64,000 nt of DNA from Entoloma clypeatum (lineage: Eukaryota; Basidiomycota; Agaricomycetes; Agaricales; Entolomataceae). Below, one piece after another: positions 50,944 to 63,134 of this stretch. A program made the translations under genes and the position numbers. The stretch's first letter is position 1. The number at the start of each line of letters is the position of its first letter. The stretch lies in contig OY751486.1 of NCBI GenBank assembly GCA_963565915.1, positions 3,968,001-4,032,000 of the forward strand, given 5' to 3'. The notes below the pieces were generated by a model. It did not search any database. It saw nothing but the letters and a program-made list of their open reading frames with translations, and was not told the origin of the DNA.

Positions 50944-51987
50944 AGGTGGTAAAACATGCGATTGGATGGCTTATGCGTTTTGTCTCGCTCAAAACGACTT
51001 ATGTATTGGTTGGAGGAACCGGCGGACACATGATAAAATCCAAGATCACAGGAGAATATCTTGGCCCATGTTGTGATGCGACATGCCGACTGCGTCACCT
51101 GTCCCGCCGATGGGAAACCTCTCCCAAAAAAAAACGTCATCTCACCGATGATCGCCTTCCTCGCTTGTTCAGGAAATAGATGCGTGACATAGGTAAATTA
51201 TTCATGTTCGTTATCGAGTTTCTGTTGTCTGTTTTCGCTTGGTGTATCATCTATCTTTTCCATGTCTGCTAGCCTCTAGCTTTTCACGAACTTCCTTGTC
51301 ACCCACTCCCTACTTTGGATAATCGCCTAACAATGAACATGTATATACCGCCAATGTATGAATAGCATCATCCCGGATCCCCCTCCCACACAATAGATCG
51401 TGACTTCACCACGGGTAATGGGGGCAATATACAGTCGACCAAATATCTGATGACAATGGTGGTTCGATATCACCGTGAAAGGAAGATGGAGCTACTTCTC
51501 TGACGTCGTCAAGGTATACTGTGTCACGATAGATTAATCACAAATGCCTATAGTTGAGTGGATTATGGCACACTCCAAGAAAGATGTATACAAATGAAGC
51601 CAGGACTGATTAGGGGGAATCGGCGCGCTGTACATGGGTTTCACTTTTGCAATTAGATCGATGTTAGGAAATCTATGTTTGGATTCACCTCGAATTCTAT
51701 ATGTTCCGTCGCACAGCGGTCGAATTCCCGTCTAATCTTGTTTCTTGAGTTCAAGCTAGGTTGTGAATGACATCGTACATCGTTCAGAAGCTGTTTCTTA
51801 TACATACGTTGCCTATAACAGAGCATCAGAAATATATGGCGAGTAGGGTAGGGGTTTGACATGCCAGGAGAGAGTTGACATAGACTACATCTCGTCAGAA
51901 CTGCGGAAAATAAAGGTTTAGTTGATATGTTTCGAACGCACTTTTACTAATAACTTCTGTGAACACTTGAGGGGGGGAAATATGATA
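50944..51987. other. Intergenic between phosphodiesterase and DUF6534-like gene
   Basis: About 1 kb between convergent genes, expected to hold two 3' UTRs. No further gene, tRNA or repeat was recognised. Confidence 0.4.
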
Positions 51988-53700
51988 TTACAACACAACA
52001 GGAGTAAAAAAACATGGCTCACAAGCGAACATGGTACTTGATGGTAATGCATGGAACTGTTGGTGCAAAATGGCTTCAGTCGAAGCAAACGACAAGAAAG
52101 AGATAATGGATCTAACGGTAGCGAAGGTGCATATTGAAATTGCACTTGTAATCAGCCCAATCTTCACACTGGTATTGAAAAAAGGGCATTCTTGTAAGCA
52201 CCCCAACGATAACAGAAAAAGAGCATCTTGCACCTGAACATGATAAGATGATCAACAACGCCCTCAGTACTGAGGGTAAGATCATAAAAACGGAGTCGGT
52301 GCAATAACATGTTCGGACGCACGAATTGAAACCCGAACGCGCCATGTTTAGAAAGTAGACCAATGCCAGCGTGATAACCACATCACAGAACATAGCAAGG
52401 GCTAGCTGCGTCGAGTACAAACCCTGTTCAAAGTTGGCGTTATTGCAGACGGAGGTGCTAACAGGTTCATTCTTGCCTGCTGAACCGGAAGATGGATAGC
52501 GGAAAGAGCAGGGGAAGTAAACCTGAGGAGAGAGGATACATAAGGGACGGACTTGGGGGCGTCGCTGGACTTACAAGTGCACATCGGTCGCTATTGAAAT
52601 GGTAGATGCGTTGGTTGAGAAGCCTTCCTGGATGTGGATGACGGGACGTACCGACACCTGAACCTGCAAAAATAGTAAAAGTAGTTGTGGTCAGGCAAAC
52701 CTGCATGATAGACGGCGATCTTACAGAACTGCACGATTGAGGAGCTGCTCTGGAAAAAAGGGTTGGGATGGACGGGATGATGAGTTTGTCGCTTACTATC
52801 AAAAGTACGAATGGAACTCTCCACTTATGTGATTTCCCGACTGTGAGGCATGATAAGGACAAGGTGAGAGGGGGCGAGCGCGGACAACATACTTGACCAT
52901 ACTCTCCATGCGTAGAATCTATGACAGACGATGAAAATTTGATGTCAGTACAAAGTGTCTTTGAGTAAAAATTTCAAGCTTGACACTAACCCCTGGACTA
53001 GAGTTGTGATGACAACCTTGAAAAATCCGTCAATGAATTTGAATCGGCGAGTGAACGGGAGAAGGCACGGACTGTCAGAGAGTATGATACCTGGTAACTC
53101 ATTTTTAGGTTTCGGGGTAAACTTTTCGGCTAAATTACGCACAGCAAAGGTTCTTTGCAACAGAAAAAATCAAGATGATGCTAAACCCGAGGAAAGGTGT
53201 TAACATGTTGACTTACGACCGGACATAGAACATTCCGGAAGCTCTCTCAGGGAGTTTGGAAACGAGATAGAGGAAGTGGACTGCCTCGCCCACAAGCATC
53301 TGATGGGCTGCTTCCAAAAGACTATGTAGAAAATAGCGTTCAGTCAGGTAAATGTTGTCGGGAAGTTTTGACAGACGAACAAGAGTATGGCCACCTAGAC
53401 AATATTGAACATTCCAGTTGCGAATCGTTACAGGAGTGGGAGAAATACAAAAGACTTGACATGTATCCCGTCCTCGGGATATGTGGTGTAGTAATGCAAG
53501 GTCTGAGCGCATGTAATTCCAAATAAGCTGGAGAGAAGGGAACGTTGAGACCCAGAATCGAGTGAGGTGGAAACACCAGGACGTACACACAGGATATCAT
53601 TACTCCTGTTCCCGAGATGATCAAAAGCAAGGATGACTCCAGCAGTGAACTTACCGATGAGGAAGGGGCCTTCAATGAGGCCAAAATTCGGGGATGGCAT
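51988..53700 (-). CDS. DUF6534-like seven-helix membrane protein
   Basis: Uncharacterised basidiomycete membrane protein. The start at 53700 gives MPSPNFGLIEGPFLIGK, matching the usual opening of this family (FGL.EGPFLIG). Downstream exons hold aromatic and hydrophobic helices; YYTTYPEDG is in one. The later helices are clearest: ALAMFCDVVITLALVYFLNM then ARSGFN, NMLLHRLRFYDLTLSTEGVV with DHLIMF, and VKIGLITSAISICTFATVRS with IISFLSFASTEA. Many short introns make the exact protein hard to splice by eye between 52450 and 53400. The C-terminus ends shortly after the last helix at 51988, where an alternative frame (PFCTNSSMHYHQ) also looks family-like, so a late intron or frame error is possible. 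It is divergent from SEC24. Confidence 0.65.
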
Positions 53701-53805
53701 ATGCAAATGCTGAACGGAGGAAGGGAAGTCCAAGTAGTCTGCATGCCTGGCGAGTACCGCGTAAGGTTGGTGATAGAAGCTGGAACGGGAGAAGCATGGT
53801 CACTG
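53701..53805. promoter_or_regulatory. Shared divergent promoter of the membrane protein and SEC24
   Basis: 105 bp between the two start codons. No individual binding site was recognised. Confidence 0.5.
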
Positions 53806-56800
53806 ATGGCGTCATATAATAGTAAAGTATTCATGCACCATCACATCCCTCAGCCACCCCACAGCGCGGGGCTGACCTACCGAGGTGCTCACTACACCTT
53901 TCCTCCCGACATATAACTCAACTTTCACATTCCAGGTCTGAGGCCGCGCATTGAACCCAGCCAAGTCCCTTCTCCAATACACACCATCGAGGCCGACCAG
54001 GTCCATTGGGAAGATCAAGTCTATGGAACTCTCCCTGGAAAGCACGCGCCACTCTCAACCTCAGACTACATCGCCATAGATCAAGGTTCATCCCCTCCCT
54101 TTCTCTGCTCCGCCAAGTCTCATGTTAACCCCGCAGGAAATTCTTCTCCGAAATTCGTCCGTGTCTCGACCTGGAACATCCCTAGCTCCCCCAGGCTGGC
54201 CTCGGAATGCCATATACCCATCGTCGCTGCCTTCCAGCCATTCGCTGACCTGGAGGACGTCGAGGAGCCTGTCCCTCTCATCGAGACTGGCAAGGTCGGA
54301 CCTCCCCGTTGTGAACGCTGTCGGGGCTACGTCAATCCATGGTGTACATGGCTGGCCGGTGGAAATAGGTGGAAATGCAACATGTGCCGTCACGAAACAC
54401 AAGGTCCGTCCTTGGCGTCCATCTACCCTATCTATGCCATTCTTACGAAGATGTGTGGGGGACGTAGTCTCTCCCGAGTACTACTGCGCTCTTGACGGAA
54501 ATCTCATGCGGTTAGACCACGAACAACGCCCCGAACTCAACAAAGGAACCGTCGACTTTGCTGTTCCCAAAGATTACTGGGCTATCAATCCCCCACAGGG
54601 CTTGACATCGCCTTATCACTCTGTTGAACCGCGTACATCAGGCCCAAGGGAACCGAAACCCATTAATTATGTTTTTGCTCTGGATGTATCCAGCGAGGCC
54701 GTCAACTCCGGCCTTGTCCAAACGGCTTGCAACTGTCTCCGCACCATCTTCTTTGGGGGAACTGCGGATGGATCCTCTGTCGAACCATCTATTCCAACCG
54801 AAAGTTCCGTCGCTATCCTGACATTTGACAATACAATACACTTCTATGATCTCTCAGTGCGTCGCACGCACGCATATTTTCATTGAGCTTTGCAGATGAT
54901 TTATGACTAACCCAATAGTCAGATCGAATATCGATGATGATCAATCCAGACATCGACGAAGCCTTCATACCATCACAACGCGGACTTTTTGAAAATCCAT
55001 CACAACGTCGGTATGGTTTCTTGGATTACTTGTTTTCGAATTTCCATTGACATTTGCACTTGATCAGGAATGCGATCGAGGCACTCCTTGACTCCATTCC
55101 GACGCGTTTTGACGATACTCGGATCACAGAAGCCGCATTGGGGTCAACCTTGAGAACATGCTTAGCCGCACTTGTCCATCCCATTCATTTTTTCATCGTG
55201 GCATTCATCTCATAAGTATTCTATTCTCAGGCTGGACAGGGTGGCCAGGTTATCGCCTTCCAAAGTACAATGCCTACCATTGGCGTCGGTAGCATACGAG
55301 GTCAACCGAACGAGTCAGAGTTGTTCGACACGGACAAGGAAAAAACGCTGTACAAAACGCGCGATAAGACATGGCCACAAATAGGCGAAGAATGCGCTCT
55401 GGAGGGCATCGCGGTCAATTTAGTGCTTGCGCCTAATAAGTACATTGATATTGGTTCCATTGGTATGTTGTATTCCAACCATCAGACGAATCCATACTCA
55501 GGAAGCGATTGCCAGGTATGGTCGCTTCCTTGACAGGAGGCGATATCTTCTTCCACCCACGTTTCGACCCCGCCAGGGATGAGATGGCGCTGAACTCCCA
55601 GCTCCGACGGGTCGTCTGTCGCATGCAGGGGTACAACTGCGTTATGCGGGTGCGATGTTCGAGTGGTACGTTCGTTTCCCCATGGGCCAACAAACCCATC
55701 TCAATACTCCCCTATCATAGGGCTTTCAATATCAAGCACGCACTACGGCAATTTTTACCAAACATCTCCGACAGATCTCGAATTCGGGGTGCTAGATTCT
55801 GACAAGGCAATCTCGGTCGTTCTGGAACATTCGGGTGGCGCGTTGAGCTCTCGGGAGTTTGTCCACCTCCAGTCCTCTGTCCTTTACACGACGGTGTCTG
55901 GGCAACGTAGGGCGCGGATATGCAATCTTGCTCTACCTATCGTCGAACTAGCAGCGAATGTCTTTCAGTACGCCGACATGGAAGCATATATCCTTCATAC
56001 CGCCCGAGAAGGTAGAATATATGTCCAGCTTCTCCTCGTAAGTTAAAAAGACTGACTTCATTTCTCGGTCAGCCATGGCTCAGCGAACGAAACGCAAGAT
56101 GTCGGCTCTTCGGGAAGATCTGACAGATAGATGTGCTAGTATCCTTCTTGGTTATCGGAAAAATTGTTCTGCGGCCGCTGTGCCCAGTCAGGTCTGTTTC
56201 TCGTGATTCACTTCATCTTTCATTCACGCTTCTCTCTAGTTGATAATCCCAGAAGCGTTCAAGTCTCTGCCTTGCTATTCCCTTGCTATCTTAAAGAGCA
56301 AACCGCTCAAAGGTGATCCTCTATTCGCTCTTGAAAATGTTATGCCCTATTGAGACGATACTGTTCCTAAGCGCTGCATGTCTCCTCCGACGTGCGAAAC
56401 TACTACGCCCACCGTATAAACTCCATGTCCGTACGTTGTCTGATGAACTATCTATACCCACGGTTATTAGCGCTTCACGACTTGGATGGCAAGACGGCGT
56501 TGCCTGACGAATTGGGCCGTGTAAAATTCCCATCAGGAATGCGGAATGGGCATGTTTTCATGGAGGCAAATGGTATCTATCTTGTTGGTACGTTCTGCTC
56601 GGTTTCTTCTTCACCCCGTCACGCTCATGCTTTCTGTCAGATAACGAGGAATCTAGTATATTTTGGATCGGCTCCAGTGTTTCGCCGCAATTATTAAAGG
56701 ATCTTTTTGGAGTCGAGGACATAATGGCTCTCGATCCGCATCTAGTGCGCTTTTTTTTTTGTGTAAAGTTTCCGGGACAGCCCTTCTGATACATGATAAT

Positions 56801-57200
56801 TCAGCATCAACTACCTATTCTCGAAACCCGCTTGTCTACACAAGTCCGGAACATTCTTACTTACCACCAATCGCGGCGAGGAGGCCGTCTTACTAAACTG
56901 TACATTGCACGCCAGAATATCGACGCTGCAGAGCTCGAGTTCAGCGATATGTTGATTGAGGATCAAAATAACGGAAACATGTCATATCTGGATTGTACGC
57001 ACCCTTCGCACACTTGCGTTCTTGGAATGCCTTCCTGACAAGTTCGCCCTAGATTTAACTGTCGTGCATAAACAAATCTCTCAGATAGTAAGTCACCGAA
57101 GATCGAAAAGCAACCTTTCCTGATTCCTCCTGCTTTACTTTAGCTGACGAATGGAGGGTCCCTACCAGGGTCTCCAAGCATGCGAGGCACACCTTGGTAG
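53806..57200 (+). CDS. SEC24: COPII coat cargo-receptor subunit SEC24
   Basis: Selects cargo into vesicles leaving the endoplasmic reticulum, as a heterodimer with SEC23. The start at 53806 gives [20 protein letters not shown], spliced at once to [20 protein letters not shown]. Then [20 protein letters not shown] leads to the zinc finger [18 protein letters not shown] then NRWKCNMC (C-x2-C-x18-C-x2-C). The trunk domain shows [35 protein letters not shown] and [16 protein letters not shown]. The gelsolin-like C-terminus has [20 protein letters not shown] and [20 protein letters not shown]. Splicing one last intron gives [10 protein letters not shown] then [14 protein letters not shown] and a stop at 57200; without it the protein stops near 57122. 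Around 900 residues, with the Gln/Pro-rich N-terminal tail shorter than in many Sec24 proteins. About a dozen introns. Confidence 0.94.
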
Positions 57201-57476
57201 ATATGCATCTATCTTCAGCTGCTGTGATATTTCGAACAAGAGAGGGATTTAATTCAGCAAATTGATGGCACAAAACGGTTGTATACACGAACTGACGACG
57301 GGACTAAAAGGAGCGGTCTGTAGAGTTATTACTAGGAAAGGAGTGTAAGGTTCAAGTAAAGGCACAATATAACGAGACAGATACGAGCCCAAACCAAACA
57401 AGAAAAAGCGTCAAGCGAAATGGGAAATGAGAGAGTAGTGTTCATGGGATTGAAAAAAAAAAGAAGAGTTGTTCGT
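57201..57476. other. Convergent intergenic between SEC24 and the Num1-like gene
   Basis: About 275 bp, expected to hold both 3' UTRs. Nothing else was seen. Confidence 0.4.
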
Positions 57477-60400
57477 TTATTGATCCTGACTCGGCACAGT
57501 TCGGGCAGATCGCCTTGAGCCGAACCGGAGTTTTCCTTCAGCGCGGCCCCACGAGAAGAGACTGTTCCCAGGACTGTCGTGCGACTGCGAACTGCCAGCC
57601 CGCGAACGGAATGACCACGCAGAAGGTGAGATGGGACGAGTAGGTATGGGATCACGGGTGGTAGGTTCCAAGTGCTGCTGATCACCGTTATGGTGGTGGT
57701 GGTGATGATGATGATGCTTATCAGAATGGCCGACAGTGTGTCGACCATCGCAGCATGCCCGCACATTCTCCAACCCTTCGTACCCATCATCTGACATGGT
57801 TTCCCCATGTAACTCAAAGTCGAGCTCCTCGTTGTCCTGTGCACCGACGTCGACAAAAGATTTTCCGGGGCTGTAGGGACTCTCTGGGCCGTTCCACCGT
57901 AGATATTCTGCTGCAGGGGTACCTGATCGCTTGATGGAAGGTCGCATTGATAATTGTGATCGGCTGCGCTGTCCACGAGGCGTACTATTCCAGGTGTCCG
58001 TGAGCTGCCTGCTTCGCCCACTGCGCTGGCTTTGTGGAGTTCCCATTGCCATAGGGCCTCGGTGCTCATCGTCAGTGAACTCTTGAGAAGCGGGGCTTTG
58101 TAGAACCTGGTTATTAGGGGAAGTGATGCTCATTGCATTCGGGCGGGCCAAAAGATATTTCAACGCCTATTAAAACTTAGGTCAATAACCAAGTATGTCG
58201 TATTGCATATTGCACTCACATTCAGCCAAATATCATGTCTCTCCTTGGTCGGTGCGGTTATCTTCATTTCTCTTTGAGGTGTCGACACGACAACGCTATA
58301 TTGATACAGGCCTGGTGGCATAGGGTTCGGGTCCAGAACTGATCGCACTCCTTCAATGTATGCTAGACATAGATTCCAGATGAGTGCACAAAAGTAGAAC
58401 CAAAGTGGAACAAGACCTTACCACTCTTAGCACTGGATTCTGACACATTCGTCGATCCAGGATCGGCAGAGCTCCAGTAGAGAGTTTTGGTGTATGGATG
58501 CACCCAGAAGAAACGCTTGTGCCTCCTCTCTCCATGGCCCTTGCCGATGGTTTTACGGGTATACTTGTACATGAACTCGCCGATCATGGTCTGCGTGATA
58601 GCATGAATGACAGCAGGATCTGTGGAGGTCGCGTTCATGGGGCGAGCAGTGGTATCTGCAGACTTGTTGGGCGTCACGGGGTCTGGCAAAGGTTGAGATC
58701 GGTATACTTGATGGTCGGACGACATGGAAGATCGAGGAGATGCAACACTCCGCTCCGACACAAGCGAGGTCTGTGAGAAGTCCCTCCTTTCCCTGACAGA
58801 GAGCGACGGCAAGGCATTCGGAACCGCATGTTGAGCGTATGCAGCCGCGTTGGCAGCAGACCTGAAGCTGCTTGTCGACGGCGGTTGCCGGACTTGGGAT
58901 GGCGGCATGCTGGACCCGCCAGGGCGGTAATTGTAAACCCCCTTCTGGCCTGGGACAGACAAGGCAGCTCCAAATGTCGGTGTCGTCGCACGTTGGATGA
59001 GTTCCGCAGGAGGAGGAGAGGATGGTCTGGGTGGAGGGATCTCGTACGATCCAGTTGAACTTGTGGGTATTCTCCTCTCGGGTATAAATAGTGGCGGCGC
59101 CATACTGGAAGGGGGCGGCGGAGCCTTTGGAGGGGGAGGAACAATCATCATGGGTGGTTTCGTCTTGTCCACTGGAGACAGCATAGTTGCCGCCGAGGGC
59201 ACGCGGGATCGGTTAGGAAGGTCATCGACAATAGATGAAATAATCGATTCCATGGACTGCCTTCTGTCTGTCGATGACGGACGCGATCGCGGGAAGGTAC
59301 CGCCTGATTCCCTGAGGAGGTTAGAAAGTGGTCCGGGAGCAGCTGGTGGTGTAGCTGCCGCAGATAGGGAAAGGGATATATTTGAACTCGTTGTAGTTGC
59401 CGGCGCAGGTGGGGCAATAAATTGGAATTGGTGATTTGAGGTCGATCCAACACGATAGAGGCCTGGAGTGAGGGCTGCTGGGTGTGAGAGGTTTTGTGCC
59501 GGCGCCGACGCAGGGGGTGCGACGATGGGTGGCGGAGGCATCTTCCACTCGTCTGTCTGGATCGACATCTCTTTGACTTCAGGTTTGGGAGGGAGAGGAG
59601 CGGGAACCTCAACGCGCTCAACAACATGCTCCACGACGCGTTCAATGATACGCTCTGGCTCTGGCGTGAAGTTAGCGGAAACACCAACTTCTTCATATTC
59701 CACAGGAGGAGCGGCTATACCAGAGTAGAATGATGAGGGTCTGGGCTTGGCATCACCAATTGACGAAGCGACAGAAGAATTTTCATGACGGCTCAAAGCT
59801 ACCCGTGAAGAAGCCTTGACGCTCTTGTCGTCCTCATCGTCATCGGTCTCCGACAAGTCGTTGTCTGTCATGGTCATGATGGAATGGAAGTCATCCCGAG
59901 ACTCTGTGCCAGACGGCGTATTCATGCCGATGCTCTGACGAGCATCGTGGTAGTCCTCCACATCAGTCTCCGTCTCTGCCCCAGTCTCCGTCTCATTGCC
60001 TCCCTCGTCCTCGTCCTCACCTTCTTCTTCCGTCTGCGGCTCAGCAAAGAAGGATCGTCGCCGCATTATGATGGTACCATCACCACTTGAACTGCCGAAG
60101 GAACTATTATCGCGCTGGGTGATCGTCGTGCGGCGTTGCCTAACTTCGCCCACGCCGAGACCTTGCAGGTCGGAGTGGACAGGTGTCGTCTGGGCAACAG
60201 CGTCCGCCTTCTCAGTCTGTACGGTCTGCGTTTGAGCTTGCATCAAAACAGGCGTTGGAATGGGCTCAGGCTCAGGCTCAGGGTCGGTCCCTATGCTCAT
60301 ATCTACATGGGCGGGGACGAATGGCTGTGGTGCAACAGGCTCTTCGTCGGTCTGCATTGATTGTTCGGCGGTGACGACCGCTGCCACCTGGGGTACAGGT

Positions 60401-62805
60401 GCTGGTTCTGGTTCTGGTTCAGATTGCACACCCATATCCACGGTCACGCGCGGCTCGACGACAACCTTGGCCTCTTCCTCTATCTCGGACTGACACCCAA
60501 ATTCGGCAGTTTCGACCTCTCGGGGCCTGTCCGTTGTCTCTTCGATCTCATCCAGCAGCTCAGCATTCCTCAAAGGCGAACTGTCCATGCCGAGAAGCTC
60601 GGCAGAGAGAACGTCAGGCACATCAACCAGGGATGGGGGGCGTGCTTCCTTGTATGGCACGCCGCCCCTCGGACGACGACCAGCAGAGGACCGCCCGCGC
60701 ACGGAATGGTGGAGGACAGATCGGCGCAGAGGGCTACCCGCATAGGATGATCCGTTCGACGGGATGCGACGGAGAACATTGGCAAATGCGGGATCCATAC
60801 CGTCAACGCTTGTACGGTTGGAGGGGGGCTCCAATGGCGATGGCGACTGTTGGACTTGCAACATGATACTGCCGCGGCGCCGATCGTCATCATCCTGCAT
60901 GGATCGGTCTTGTTCGTCATTGTCGGAGCTGAACAGGTCCTCCTCGTCATCGGGTTGGCTGAAGTGGATCGGGATTGGGGGCACTGGGGGAGGAGAGGAA
61001 TCGTCCAGGGGACGTGCGTCATCGCCGTTATATACTGAAGAAGGACTGGCGGCTGCGAGCCTTTGAATAAGGGTCATACCGCTTCTTCCACCGCGTCCGC
61101 GTCCACGGCCCCTTCCGCCGACTTTGAGAGGCGTGATCGTGCGAGGCTTGCCCTTCTGGCTTCCTTCCATCATCATGTCGTCGTCATCGTCGTCTGCCTC
61201 TTCGAGTTCCTCTTCTTCAAGGGGAAGAGGCGAAGCACCAGGAGAAGCCTCGAGCCTATTCCTGTAATCGATCTTGAGCTGTTTCTCCCGCTGTAATGTT
61301 CCCTTCAAGGTGTTGATTTGCCTCTGGGCATGAGCCAGCCTCTGTTGCAGGGCTTCGATTTCATTGTTGGGATGATTGGGAGCCAAAAATGGTTTTCCGA
61401 CAGGAGAAGCCTCTGGTGAATCCAAGTAATCTGCAAAGTCCTCTGGAGCACCAAAGACTGCATTTGGATCGTGTTTTCTCCTGTTTGTCGACGCGCCACC
61501 AGTAAAGACATCCAGAGTACCATCCTCGCTAACAGCAGGGGTTGAAACGAAATCGCTACCAGCCCCGTTTGGTGTAAGCGGGGAGCCAAAGCGAGGGAAT
61601 CGCCGATCTGCACGAGAAGCCTCTTTTTTCAGTGTGTCGATGGTTTGTTGTAGGTCTGACTTGTCACGAACAAGACCGGCGGCGTGCCTGCGAGCCTGTG
61701 CAATGTCCGTCTCATGCTTGGCTTTCATCTCTTCAACGACATTTGTAAGGCGCTCGGACTCATTCTTGTGTTGATCGCCAACATCCCTGGAGGTGGAAAG
61801 GAGCTTGGTGATGCGCTTGTGTTCGGATTCGAGACGCTGAGTGGCAGATTGGGAATCGCTGAGTTGAGTACGAAGCTCCTGAAGCGTGACTTCAAGGTTC
61901 CAATTTTCCTCCTTGTACTTGTCTGCGATGAATGATTTCCAATAAGGATAGGGTAAGTTTCATATGAAATGAAGAAAACCCACCTGCGCTTTGTTCTTGC
62001 TGTCTGACGGCTGCCCTAAGACTCTCGACGGACTTCTCCAGATCATCCTTCTCTTCTTTCATGTCCTGGATGGCCTTGTCGCGCTCTCCCAATAAGCTCT
62101 GGAGGCGGCGAACTTCGGTAAGAAGGCCACTTCCAATTTCGAAAGCGAATTCTGATATGCGTAATAAGACGCAAATTTTTCATGATGTACGCAAGATTCA
62201 AAGACGTACCAACGTCATCAGCTCGGTGTGCCGCATTTTTAGCGCGCCGTGACTGGGCTGCGGAAGTACCGGCTGATGGCCTCGACCTCTCGGGTTCCTC
62301 GCGTGGTAATTCGGCAAAGGTGATCGAGGGGGACGGGGTTTTGCCATTGGAAAAGCGCTGAGATGGGGTGGTCAGGTGGGTGGCATTTAGCAGTGGAATG
62401 AAAACCAGCCATATGACACACCTTGAAACTGCCAAAGGCACTAGATAGCTGCGCATTCTCCTTATCCCAGGCCACGAGGGTGTCCGCAAGTTCACGATAG
62501 CGCTCGCGTGCGGACTCATCGACTTGGTCATCGTCAGATTTTTCACCCTCGGGTTCTTGGAGCTGCCTTATCCGCTCGTCAAGCTCCATTTGTTGGGCCA
62601 GAACCCGCTGCCCTAGGGTAGCAGCCTGTTGGAGCTGCTTCTCCTTGTTGTCAAGAAGGGTTTGTAAATGGAATTTCATGTCGCCAGCGGAAGAGAAAAG
62701 ACTGTGGTGTGAAGAAAAGTCAGGCATGGAGGGAAGGAGGGGGACACCGTCTGAGGAGGAAGCCATGGCCTGTGGAGAGCGACGCCCCTCTGACGATGCT
62801 TCCAT
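57477..62805 (-). CDS. Num1/Mcp5-like cortical anchor with coiled coil and C-terminal PH domain
   Basis: Large protein (about 1,650 residues) resembling fungal Num1/ApsA/Mcp5, which ties dynein and other cargo to the plasma membrane for nuclear migration. The start at 62805 is MEASSEGRRSPQAMASSSDG; an ATG at 62766 is an alternative. N-terminal coiled coil: MKFHLQTLLDNKEKQLQQAA, LAQQMELDERIRQLQ, then further heptad-rich stretches to about 61700. The long middle is acidic and disordered with a series of QT motifs (59541-60510). The PH domain near 58160-58650 reads ITQTMIGEFMYKYTRKTIGK, HKRFFWVHPYTKTLYWSS, GLYQYSVVVSTPQREMKITA and RHDIWLNALKYLLARP, typical of the Mcp5-type PH fold. After it comes a low-complexity tail with nine consecutive His codons (57690-57716), ending ARTVPSQDQ at 57477. 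Four or five introns. Confidence 0.85.
57690..57716 (-). repeat. Nine-codon histidine run (CAT/CAC trinucleotide repeat)
   Basis: In-frame (CAT)4(CAC)4CAT run, read on the minus strand, in the C-terminal tail of the Num1-like gene. It is a coding microsatellite and probably variable in length among isolates. Confidence 0.85.
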
Positions 62806-63134
62806 TCACAAACACTTTCATTTCCAACTTCCCACAGTCACGCCGCCGAATTTGGGCGCTCTATCTAAATTAACTACTTAACTATTTATTGTATAAAGTG
62901 GCTTATCCACCACCGCTGTCGTAAGTTAAGTCGGTCGACTGACAATAGATGCCGTGAACCCAATAGATGAAAACCGAGTATATGTCTCGACGTTGAAGAC
63001 GGAGACCTGCTACCGATTTGCCATCCGTGAGTCTCGGATACAAAGTAGCACTCCGTCAGCGACGTCGGCGGCAGACATGGTCCCATGTGTTAACCTAATG
63101 CTACCGGCCACCGGTGCCCACCATCTCTCCCAAC
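62806..63134. promoter_or_regulatory. Divergent promoter region between Num1-like gene and DUF2855 gene
   Basis: 329 bp between start codons, presumably holding both promoters. A-T-rich stretches occur near 62865-62900. No specific site is called. Confidence 0.4.

Noticed and set aside
53617..53805. A longer SEC24 N-terminus from the open frame beginning at 53617
   Set aside because: That part lies over the first exon of the divergent membrane protein. The ATG at 53806 splices directly to [15 protein letters not shown] as expected for SEC24.
58674..59696. Overlapping minus-strand frames of 156 and 182 codons inside the Num1-like gene
   Set aside because: They are out of frame with the continuous 1,121-codon frame and are rich in Arg, His and Leu, as expected from a shifted reading of Ser/Pro-rich sequence.
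58498..61066. Multiple plus-strand open frames opposite the Num1-like gene
   Set aside because: The low-complexity acidic coding sequence of the minus strand leaves long antisense frames; none has independent protein features.
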